Source: Bostrychus sinensis (Eukaryota; Chordata; Actinopteri; Gobiiformes; Eleotridae). From it: 64,000 nt of DNA. The notes beneath the pieces were generated by a model. It saw only the letters and a list, made by a program, of their open reading frames with translations. It searched no databases and was not told the DNA's origin. The position numbers and the translations under genes were made by a program. Positions 54,851 to 64,000 of the stretch are shown one piece after another. Position 1 is the first letter of the stretch, and every line of letters starts with the position of its first letter. The stretch is taken from assembly GCA_020698575.1 (NCBI GenBank), contig CM036251.1, forward strand, positions 33,483,288 through 33,547,287. Direction: 5' to 3'.

Positions 54851-55819
54851 TTTATTTTGTAAAGAATACTGTGCACGTTTATTCTGTGCTGATATTATTT
54901 ATGCAATCATGTAATTTTGTTCATAAGCACACAAATACAACTAAATAAAAAGTAACAAAAGGAAAATTTACCAGCGCTAAATAAAGTAGAATTAAGTAGA
55001 CATCTACTCTGCATTAGTAGGTAAGCTTGTCATACAGTGAGTACCCACTCATTCGTTTGTGTCACAGACTGGTGATTTGTGTTTGTTAGTTCACATTTTA
55101 GACTTCTTGTTGTAAAAGCAAAATTTCCTACATTTTTTTTTATTTTTTGCTTTACAAAAATAACATAACAATACATATAAAAATAATTTATACAAATATG
55201 CATGTATTTTTTTATTTTACTATATTTTTCAACTAAAACTCATAATAAATGAAATTATCATAATGAAAAATATCAATTTAAATAACTCATTTGAAACAAG
55301 CTTTATAATTGGCCCATTTAAATATTTCTAGTAGTTTCACCTCATTTTAATCAATAATTTTTAAGCAATCAATCATCAGTGAACCACTTAAGCTTGTCTT
55401 TCACAAGTTTCAATAGTTTAATGTGAAAAGATCGCAAATATTTCCTTAGCAAATGAGGAAATCATTTCCTAGATGTCCCCATACCCCTGGTTGGGAAACA
55501 CTGTTTTATAAGACAGGCTGATACAAGGTTTTTGTCTGTAGGTCTGGGGCAGCCCACTTTTTTATTTACATACATTAGAAACACACAAAAAAATAAGAAA
55601 AAAGAAAAAGAAAAACACATAGGTTTATAAAAAGAATAAAGGATGGTGTTACAATAGGCTGCAACTGTTGATAATATATACACATCAGTTTGTCACATCC
55701 TAGACAGACCGGCACATGTGGGATGCCAGACTGTTAAAACTTGAAAATGTCATTTAACTGCTTCATCTGTAATATACAATAACTTATCTTCTTTCACATA
55801 ATCCTGTTAAGGATTGCAG

Positions 55820-55955
55820 GAGACTGCCTGTCTCAGCAACTATGGGCCTCAGGGTACACCCTAAACAGTGGACAGTTAGTTGCAGGGGTGACACAGAGAT
55901 ACACAGAATCACACTCACATTCATTCACTAGAGGCAATTTCGCCCATTTATTGAA
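55820..55955 (-). mobile_element. GGCACGGTG-family SINE-like repeat, inverted 3' fragment
   Basis: Minus strand carries TGAATGAATGTGAGTGTGAT and the TGTCCACTGTTTAGGGTGTA segment typical of the 3' half of this repeat. Short and decayed. Confidence 0.5.
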
Positions 55956-56580
55956 ACATATAAATAAAAAAAAGAAATATGTACAACACAGCATGTGACT
56001 GAAGTGGTTTTATTGATATTTACATGTGGTTATTACATTTTTTTTATTAAACATTGCATACTTGTCTAAAATACTTGCATAATACTACAGCAGCAATTAT
56101 GTGATGTAGTTGAGTGATTGTGTCGCGCGCGAGCTGCCACCAGGATTTCACTTTGGTCTCTGAAGCACTGCTTTGCATAGAGGCTACAATTTTATAAAGT
56201 ACAAAATAAAGACATGTTCCAAAGTGTATGGAGCAGTGTGTACATTCACAGGTTAGTGCATCACGAGCGGGTCTGTGCGTTGCCATCAGAACCGAGGACC
56301 GAGGGGCCACTGTCACCAACAGAACAGAGCTGAAGAACAGTCAAAGGAAAGTGCTCTGTAACACATTTTAACACTGAACACTGCACCACCCACACCCATG
56401 AGTCTAGCAAATGATGATGTCTTGGATTTAATCTAAAAAACAAATTGATGGGTGAGAATTTAAAGGGTGTAAGTGACATTTATGGCAAAATTGAGTTCTA
56501 AATATCTTTACAAGCAAAACCCTAACTATAAACGTGGGATTCGGACAGTGCCAAAAGGGCTTAAGTGCATAGAACTGGTA

Positions 56581-57723
56581 CAGTTGCAATCAGAAATATT
56601 CAACGCCCTTAAAGATTTGAAGGATTTATCAATTGAAGACTTTTCCAGAAGATCCTGGGATGTCCTAGAGTGGCCTTCTCAGTGTCCAGATTTAAATCAG
56701 ATTGAAAATCTTTGGCGGGATTTAAAAAGACTGGTGCAGCACAAAAGCCATCGAACATCACAATGAAAAATTAGCATAGATTCCAGTCAAGAGGTAGAAG
56801 AAGATTGTTATAGCAATTACCCAAAATGTTTCAAAGTTAAAGGTGGTATGAGCAGTATTTTTTGTTTTGTTTTTATATTTCATAAAAAATACCCACGTGT
56901 CCCCAGACATGTTTAAATCAAATATTAGTTTTACTGATAACAATGGTACAGCTGATTAACATTTTAAAAACATAGTTTACATTTTGTTTGTTTTGGTTCT
57001 AAAACTGTATCACCGATCGTCCAATCAGAAAAGAGACTACAGTATCATTTTCAAACGGCACGAGTGCATGCTGCTTACAGTACCTTTAAAAAGGTCCCAT
57101 GTTATGCTTTTTTTCAGGCTTTTTGAAATGGTTTTGGACACCTTTGCATTACTAGTTCACATTTTATAACTTAAAACAATGTATATGTATGGAAAATATC
57201 TTCTTTTTGAGAGCTGTTACTTGGACTTTGCAGAGAAAGCTTGGATGAGATGTCTGTCACCCCCTACTGGCAACAGTGGGCAATGGACAGCATAAAATGG
57301 CCATATAGCATGGCTATTAGCATAAGGACACTAACAGATGGATAAATGAGCTGGCTGCTTCGTAGTCATGGCAATTTAAGTGCTAAAATTATCAGAGTCC
57401 GATGACAGTGTCTACGTAGAGCGTCGTCTCTTAAAGAGGCGACAAACATACGTGAATAAAACAAAATGCTACTCCAGGTATGTTTTGTGCTGCAAAAAAT
57501 ATATAACATGGTTAAAGGCTCAAAGAAGTTGATTTTGCAAAAAATTGGAGACCTTTAAAGGATGATCCACAGTGTACTGAAGCTAAGGGCTGAATAATAC
57601 TGTTGATGGGCGCCTGTTAAGAGTCACATTTTCTTTAAAGTTAAGTCATCAGCTGTTGTCAAATGAACTCATCATTATAATGTCTTTTGAGGTGAGGGGG
57701 TTGAACACTTCTGATTGCAACTA
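56581..57723 (+). mobile_element. Tc1-like element with matching inverted ends, carrying a nested MITE
   Basis: The left end CAGTTGCAATCAGAAATATT (after TA) and the inverted right end TAGTTGCAATCAGAAGTGTT (before TA) match at about 27 of 31 positions, with TA on both sides. Inside, plus-strand 56,661-56,765 encodes DVLEWPSQCPDLNQIENLWR, the third catalytic block of Tc1 transposases; the rest of the gene is gone. The TTAA MITE at 57,090-57,554 sits inside it. Confidence 0.78.
57090..57554 (+). mobile_element. TTAA-flanked MITE, copy 5 (nested in Tc1-like element)
   Basis: TTAA|AAAGGTCCCATGTTATGC ... TGGAGACCT|TTAA, 465 bp, with ATGGTTTTGGACACC, ACCCCCTACTGGCAACAGTG and GGATAAATGAGCTGGCTGC. 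Confidence 0.85.
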
Positions 57724-58429
57724 TATGTATTTTGGAATGGGCATGAAATAATGGTGCCAAAAAGATGTGACTTGTACTTAAAAATTTTAAAACATACAAA
57801 TCTTACAAAAAAAAAAACAACAACACAGGTTTAAGTGCTTTGCTTCTCCTGAAAAGTTAGTAGAATGTCACTTAAACCCTTCTTCGCTGCCCCAAAATGT
57901 GTGGCTTCAGGAATGTAACAAGGAATAATGTTTGAAAATCTGGAAAAGTGGCATGAGATGAAAGACACAATGAGTTGGAGTGTTAATGAAGTAGTCAGGG
58001 AGCAGTCACATGGATACAGTTTTATCTTCTCATTCCTTTTGAAGCATTTACGAGGAGTGTGAACATGCATGGGATACCGTTTATGCACATACATACATAC
58101 ATAATAAAAACACATTGTTACAATTAAAGGATTAATACTATTGCTCGCACATAATAAAAGCTCAAGTTCTATTACTGTAAAGAAATGTTTTAGGAAAAGA
58201 AAGGTTTTAGGATTGTCTGACTAAATGTGTCAAGGCACTGTTGGCATCCTGAATACACACTGTGCTTAATCTCTACAAGCTCACAAACGCAGAAACAGAA
58301 AAAGCCCTATATTGCGAGGCTCTCATGGAGTAACAGTACACGGTTGTGTCAGGGTAGTGCTATAGGTGGTGGTGATGTCTGTAGAAGTCCAGCAACCAGC
58401 AGTGCTCACGCTCAACACATGAAAACACA

Positions 58430-58805
58430 ATGTCCTGGCGGCATGGTGGGCTCACAGCAAAGTCGCTAGTTAGAATCTTTTGGCATGTTGTCTGTGGGGT
58501 TAGCGTGTTTTCCTCATGTCTGGGTGGGTTTTCCCCAGGTTTCTATCAACCTCAACATGCAGGGACGGCTATTCTTCCAGCTAGGTACTCCTGAACAAGA
58601 TCATGGCTCAAGATCAGGATCCTGGCTCAGATCAGGAGAAGGGTCCTGTTAGGTACTCCTGACCAAAGCCCTTGTTAAAGATCTGGAGAAGGGTCCAGCT
58701 AAATAACCCTGAGCAAGATACTGGTTCAAGATCTGGAGAAAGGTCTGTGCTCCTGACAGGTTCCCCCAGTAGCATTAAAGGATGGGTCAAATGCAGAGAA
58801 CAAAG
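58430..58805 (+). mobile_element. SINE-like repeat copy with an internal tandem expansion
   Basis: Same family as 29.3 and 48.4 kb. The segment TACTCCTGA(C/A)CAAGAT...GATCTGGAGAAGGGTCC is repeated three times in tandem between about 58,585 and 58,750, making this copy longer than the others. Confidence 0.6.
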
Positions 58806-59412
58806 TCTTCATCCTCGCCACGTGTTATTCCACCACCTCACACAAATTCCCCAAACTTTGACCCACTTTGTTATCAAACACTGCCAGGCGCCCCAGCAGA
58901 CTTTAGCCTGAGCCCAGTGGTTTCTCCGAGTCACTGCTGGTTGCTGTACGACACACCGGGACCGCACAGACGATTCACCACCACCTACAGCTTCTCCCAG
59001 TCTTAAAACAGTCAATGCTCAGCTGGGTGCAGCCCTCCAACCAACTTCGCAGCAGTACACGCATGATGCTTGGAGGCTAACTACATCCGTTTTTCACATC
59101 CAGCTTTATCACGTGGAATGTCTGTCAAAGGCAATATTTTTCACATTTTGTTTTTCCACATCTTAAACAAAATGCCACTTACTTTGTCCTCACTTTCGCA
59201 GTTACAAAAGCCCAAGGAGAAGTTACAGGCACATTTTGAGAAACAATCGGCAACACAACGCAAAGGTTACGTTGTTTCAGCAGCGCTAACTCAAGCTAGT
59301 TTGAGCTGTAAAAAGGACGTCAGGAAAAACTTATCAAAGACACAAATGAGAAAGCCCTCTGTCAGCGTTTAGCATCTTCTCCGTCCCCTCCGTCCCTCTG
59401 AGGCCAGTCGCT

Positions 59413-59505
59413 TCACGTCAGAAGGCCCATGCGGGTGAGCTTGGCTGACAGGAAGGAGTGGAGGACAAACACCACAGGCTTGGGGCCTGAGTGGAGGTCG
59501 AACAC
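59413..59505 (-). CDS. sntb2: sntb2 terminal coding exon
   Basis: Thirty codons plus TGA, encoding VFDLHSGPKPVVFVLHSFLS and AKLTRMGLLT, the diagnostic syntrophin C-terminus. Acceptor CCGCAG. The preceding intron (61286-59506) is 1781 bp. Confidence 0.94.
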   Translation of the reverse strand: MFDLHSGPKPVVFVLHSFLSAKLTRMGLLT

Positions 59506-62500
59506 CTGCGGGGTGGATAACACATTCAGATCACAACTAGTTTACGCTGGAGATAGAAATGACCCTTAAAACATTTTTACATGTTCAGAAAAGGCCACCC
59601 TCTTTCCCATTAGTGTAACAGTGGAACATTTCCTCCTCTCATCTCTTCATTATGTAGGACAAATAATTTCCTACACTGAAGGTTTAAAAAATACCCAAAG
59701 CATCTAAACAAAACTACAAATATTAGAAATGGGAAAAGCCTAGAAAGAACAATTTAATTTTTTATGACTTATTGTGAACTGGGAAAGATGGCACATGAAG
59801 TTTTGTCTTAGCCTAGAAAGTAGAGGCAGACCAATATGTGTTTTTCTATGGCCGATGCTGATACTGAGTTTTAAAATTCAGAGCAGCCAATGGCAAATTA
59901 AAAACTGCTGATTTTTTTTTACCAATATGCAGGACTGATTTTCTTATTTTTATGAAAGAAATTAATATAATATAGCCATTTGTTTTAGTAATTCTTAATA
60001 AAATGCAAACAAATGTTTTAGAATGTGACAGTGAGAAAACCAATAAGGCAATCTCAATCAAACTTGCTGCACAAACAGAGCTTGGAAAGAGCTACAAAAT
60101 TTTTGTTCTATGAGGTTCTATGACAGAGAAATTAGCTAAATCTTTTTATTACTTTTTAGAGCTAGGATAAGCTATTGGATATTTTCTATGAACTGCAGAG
60201 TAAGATGCCCAAACTGCTAAAAGATGGTTGGGGAAGCTGGGGTCCTTCAGTCACATGGTGGTCTGGACATGTGCCTGACCAAAAATCAGCATTAAAATGC
60301 AAGAATTGGCCCCCTTGCTGATGGACCAAAAACTGCAAAAATCAACCTCTACCCATAGGCTGGATTTATTTTAGGTGTTGGTCAAATTTGGTTTGTTTGT
60401 TGACTGGGTGGGAACACTGTATTATAAACTTGCAGTAGATGGGCAAATTTAATCAGTTGAACATATCCAGACAAGGCTACTCGCTTCCTTGCACACCCTT
60501 TTCTTTCCCTCAGAAGACATTATTAGAACCCTGTGAAGCCGAGTACAAGTTGTTAGCTCATTACTTTGATAGGAAAAATTAATTTTATTTATTGCCAAGG
60601 TTAAAATGTCTCTTTTAGTCAATGGCAATCTCATTGCCGCAAGACTTTTAACTTTTAACCAAATTATGAGAATATTCATTTGGAAGGGCAAAACATCAAG
60701 GAGGAGGAAATGGGACTATATGTCTGGAGGTATTTAAAACACTAATTTTAAAAAGTTATGGCTGCGTGAAAACTTCTGGATTATACTGCACTTTACACTA
60801 TAAAATAAATGTTTGTTTTTTTTTATTTTGTGTAGAAACAGAATTCTAAAACCTAGTCAAAAACAGAGAATCCTATTCTGCCAACCTTAGGCTGGAGAGA
60901 TGAGAGCACCTCTGGGACTGTGTGTAGATTCTGAGTGACATGTCAGAGCTGTATCTACTGCCAGCACAGCATGAACATCATAAACATAGTATTAGGTTAC
61001 AATAGATCAAAAGAAGTATCAAATTATAGTATCAGAAGGGTGTGTCCCCACTGCTGATGGAGATCTAAAATGAAGCATACGGAGTGTCTGTGTCTCTCAA
61101 CCTTAGCCCTGTGATTAATGGGCCATCTACCAGAGTCTCCTGTCTTGTTATTTGCTATATAAATAAGACACTAGCTTTGAAGTGAGTCAAACTTTTCCCT
61201 TATTGGCTACTTTGTTTAATTGCAAAAAGTGAAAAACATCTACTGTATTCTATTAACTGACTTCCAAGTTTCTGTGTGGCCCTCACCATTTCTCCTTCTG
61301 GACCTCCAAAATCCAGGTACAGGTTGCGTACTCCATCATCAGCGGACATCTTGAGCTTTTCATAGGGGTATCTGTACAGCACAGCGCCACCTGCTGTCTC
61401 GGCCGGATCTCGCGTCACCGTGAATCCATTCTCGTAGTGCAGTGTGAGACGGACGTCCTGCCTGTTCAAAGTGCAGCCTGCCGGAGAACACACACAAGGC
61501 TCAGGCTGCAGCACAAATACACACATAGGCTTTATCTATCAAGTCTACCTACTCCAATACTTTTGCTGAATTTGCTCACATAAAAAATGGTTAGATTCAA
61601 ATAAAAGGTACTATCCCTACCTGACCTGACCCAGACGTAAATACCTGGAAATAAAAGCTGAAAAGTTGGTCTCATTCACAATTCGACACCAGTACTTTTG
61701 TATATACCCATACAAGCTTATTTTAAATATTGAAAATTTAAAGGCAGCAAAACACTGGGCTTGAGACTAACACCGCTCTGTTGTCCCAGTGATGATCAGG
61801 GCAGTATTCTGGGCCCAAAAGCACAGCCTACCGTCCAGCCACAGTCCATGCAGTTGAGCTGCACAATGTAGTTAAATCATCAGGATCAGCAACGAGACAG
61901 TACTACTCCTGTTGCTCCTGCTGGACACCCTCTTAGGTTAAAGTCTTGAGATAGCTGACGTTTTTGTGGCTATAATGTGTATTGTTCATCAAAATATCAG
62001 AAATACATGTCATAAATGTTTGACCACGAAAAAAAATCACAGGCTACACAGTATTGGGATATCAGTGGATTACATGTGTAGTGCTACACGGTCTTTACAG
62101 TGTACAGTGCAGAACATACTGGCCTATTTATTATTAAAAATTGCTCACTCACCGATGGACACCTCCTTTATGAGTTCGGCTGCAGCGTGCACCCCCTGCA
62201 CTAGGGCACGTGTCCACGATGACAGGTCCCAGTGCGTCTCCACTCGAAACACATGCGACTCCACACCCCGCCCTGTGCCCGTCCGGGTGGCAAACAGCAG
62301 CTCTGAGCCCTGGGAGGGAGAGCCACGTGCGCTGCCAGAGTGCACCAACCTGCAACACAATTAGCAGGACTTTACAGGGCAAGATCAACGGGTAACAGAC
62401 CACAGCAGGTCCAACAGTCACTGTGAGGGCATGACCGGGGGCATTTCACTTTCCATCACTATTCTTAAAAACCCTAACCTGCTGCACGTCCATATCTCTA

Positions 62501-63648
62501 TCTCTCTGACTCACCAACCTATCACATAATTCTATCACATTTGAAAATGTACAAAGTCAACAGTGCCTCCATATAGTATACTAACGCGGCACATGTGGAC
62601 AAACTGGGAACTGCAGGGGAGTGATGTATGCAGTCTGCAGCTTGCAGCCCCTTGTCTCCCCTCTCCCTCCTTGTACTTGGGACCATGAAAACCAACTTCT
62701 GTCAAGTAAATATCCCTTTTCTGACCACTTTTTGAGTAAAACATCAGGGATAAAATCTGTAACCACTGTGGGATTCTTCCACAATAAAGCATTAATTAGA
62801 CACACCTCTCTTTATTTATCATATTTAATGTCATAAACAGTTGTAAAAGTTAATGGTCAAAATCTCTGCGATTACAGGGCCTATCAGCATGAAATAAAAA
62901 CTGTCATAAAGCTTAAAGTCTTCTCTGTCAGGAGTAATTGTAGGTGTCTCTTTAAGTTAAAGGGTTTGTTAACTACAGCTGCGCAAATATGCAACGTCAT
63001 TCAATCACACCCGCGTGACCATGGACCTTTAAGGGTTAAACTAACTAATTACAAAATGAGGAAAAACATTTTTTTTTATATTAAAACTACTTCAAACCTT
63101 TTGTTGTCACATCCCACTTTGTCAGAGATGTGTTCCTGCCATTAAAGCTGATAAAATGTAGTATAATATAGATTAAAAGTCACATGTCATTTCTTGATTG
63201 AACCTAGATGCACTTACGCCCTTTTGGCACTGACTAAATGTTATGTGCAGCTGTCTGAGTTTGGGGTAAAAACTCCCAATTGATTTGCAATGGCTATTTG
63301 ATATTGATATCATGGCAGCAAACGGAGTTGATAAAAAGCATTCAGTTTTTTCTATTTTGCGCAAAATGTCACTTACACTTACACTCTCTAGCTTGTAAAA
63401 ACAGTATTTATTCATGCAGCTTGAGTTCTGTTGTCCCTCATGTACTCTCAAGTCACCTTTCTCTGCAAAGGTCAAACCACACGTTGCACTGAGGCGTAGT
63501 GTTACCTGGTGGCCAGCAGAGGGTGTGTGAGCAGAGGCAGGGCCCAGGCCTCTCTGGTCCATGGCACTGACTGGAACAGCAACAGGTCCTTCTCAGTCAT
63601 AGCCATGACAACTGGACGGAGCTGCTGCCGGCCGCTTCCCAGCTGCAC
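59413..63648 (-). CDS. sntb2: Beta-2-syntrophin, C-terminal part (last four coding exons; 5' part lies beyond the window)
   Basis: Minus-strand exons 63648-63506, 62349-62153, 61477-61287 and 59505-59413 join in frame to 624 nt: 207 residues plus stop TGA at 59415-59413. The first two exons encode the end of the second PH domain (TEKDLLLFQSVPW, LVHSGSARGSPSQGSE, ATRTGTGRGVE, FRVETHWDLSSWTR, QGVHAAAELIKEVSIG). The last two encode the syntrophin-unique region (LTLHYENGFTV, YPYEKLKMSADDGVRNLYLD, FGGPEGEM, then HSFLSAKLTRMGLLT). In this family the PDZ domain recruits channels and signalling proteins, and the PH2-SU region binds dystrophin/utrophin at the membrane. Beta-2 is chosen because the C-terminus resembles SNTB2 and the gene sits just upstream of vps4a, as in mammals. 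SNTB1 or SNTA1 are less likely alternatives. Confidence 0.9.
61287..61477 (-). CDS. sntb2: sntb2 exon (syntrophin-unique domain, first half)
   Basis: Encodes CTLNRQDVRLTLHYENGF, then GGAVLYRYPYEKLKMSADDG and VRNLYLDFGGPEGEM. Acceptor CGGCAG, donor GTGAGG, phase 0 at its 3' end. Confidence 0.94.
62153..62349 (-). CDS. sntb2: sntb2 exon (second PH domain, distal half)
   Basis: Encodes LVHSGSARGSPSQGSELLFA, then FRVETHWDLSSWTRALVQG and AAELIKEVSI. Acceptor TTGCAG, donor GTGAGT. CpG-rich relative to the introns, in keeping with coding constraint. Confidence 0.93.
63506..63648 (-). CDS. sntb2: sntb2 exon (second PH domain, first visible exon)
   Basis: Encodes VQLGSGRQQLRPVVMAM, then TEKDLLLFQSVPWTREAWAL and PLLTHPLLAT, ending two bases into an Arg codon. 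Acceptor TTTTAG, donor GTAACA. From 63649 to the window end is intron with no recognisable exon. Confidence 0.9.
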
Positions 63649-64000
63649 CTAAAAACACAACAACGGCTTTGTCGCAGCAATGCACTCGCAGCAATCATCC
63701 ACTCACTATAAGCAGCCACTACAGGCAACCATTACCAGCAATCCCCCACTTACTACAAGCAGTAACCCCCAGCAATCCTCCACTCATTCAAAATACTCAA
63801 AAATAGATTTTTAAATAACATTAATTCAGCCTTCCCTCACTGTTCTGAGGCTGCCAATTTAATTTATGCAGAATTTCTTTTTTTTTAAGTATATCAAAAT
63901 GTTTAGTACAAGAACTACAGACATAAATTTTTGTTTGAAAGAAAGTTTGGAATAAATGTTATATTTTGTTTACATTGCCTGTGTGTTTGTTACATAATCT
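63649..64000 (-). other. sntb2 intron, continuing past the window
   Basis: No splice-bounded coding segment seen. Includes imperfect AGCAATCC(A/T)CCACT repeats at 63,690-63,790. Confidence 0.6.

Larger units (their letters stand above)
56009..59412 (-). other. sntb2 3' UTR and intergenic spacer towards vps4a
   Basis: No coding exon is visible. No AATAAA on the minus strand was found close to the sntb2 stop. The first clear ones are at 56048-56043 and 56014-56009, so a 3' UTR of about 3.4 kb is possible, as syntrophin beta-2 messages are long in mammals. The stretch contains a SINE-like repeat (58.43-58.8 kb) and a Tc1-like element (56,581-57,723). Confidence 0.35.

Noticed and set aside
61966..62421. 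Frames of 61-132 codons on both strands around 62.2 kb
   Set aside because: Shadows of the sntb2 exon at 62,153-62,349 in other frames.
59413..63648. Assignment as sntb1 or snta1
   Set aside because: The YRYPYEKLKMSADDG segment, the MGLL C-terminus and the linkage to vps4a fit beta-2 better, though only the C-terminal part is visible.
1..64000. tRNA, rRNA or microRNA genes and a novel multi-gene system
   Set aside because: No intact tRNA cloverleaf with both control boxes, no rRNA sequence and no recognisable microRNA seed were seen. The only supported genes are vps4a and sntb2; the rest is transposon-derived or unassigned.

Overview
The window is vertebrate nuclear DNA, almost certainly from a teleost fish. 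It is AT-rich, its genes are split by introns with GT-AG sites, and it is packed with fish-type interspersed repeats: Tc1/mariner, hAT and pogo-like DNA transposons, TTAA-flanked MITEs, L2- and RTE-like LINE tails and tRNA-like SINEs. The fish assignment is inferred from repeat style and from the conserved gene pair; species cannot be named.

Only two host protein genes can be supported, both on the minus strand in the right 19 kb. vps4a, the ESCRT-III disassembly AAA ATPase, is complete: 11 coding exons between 54,595 (ATG) and 45,289 (stop) join in frame to 436 codons plus stop. Upstream of it in the same orientation lie the last four coding exons of a syntrophin (63,648 to 59,413), best called sntb2. 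The order sntb2 then vps4a matches the human SNTB2-VPS4A neighbourhood on 16q22, which supports the A paralogue for vps4.

Positions 1 to about 45,000 show no host exon I can defend. This stretch is a mosaic of transposons and repeats, several nested: a hAT element inside a SINE (29.4-30.7 kb), a hAT element inside a LINE-like repeat (9.1-9.55 kb), a LINE tail inside a minisatellite (18.93-19.35 kb), and a decayed Tc1 element (35.8-37.3 kb). Five well-delimited copies of one TTAA-flanked MITE family occur at 11.3, 39.0, 43.6, 44.4 and 57.1 kb. The introns of vps4a hold antisense L2 tails, two hAT elements and inverted mariner fragments.

I found no new multi-gene system. The most interesting local features are a 44-46 bp tandem duplication that copied the vps4a exon-1 splice donor, a two-codon upstream ORF overlapping the vps4a start codon, a perfect 40-bp foldback at 35.2 kb, and a hairpin next to a 42-base G run at 44.7 kb.
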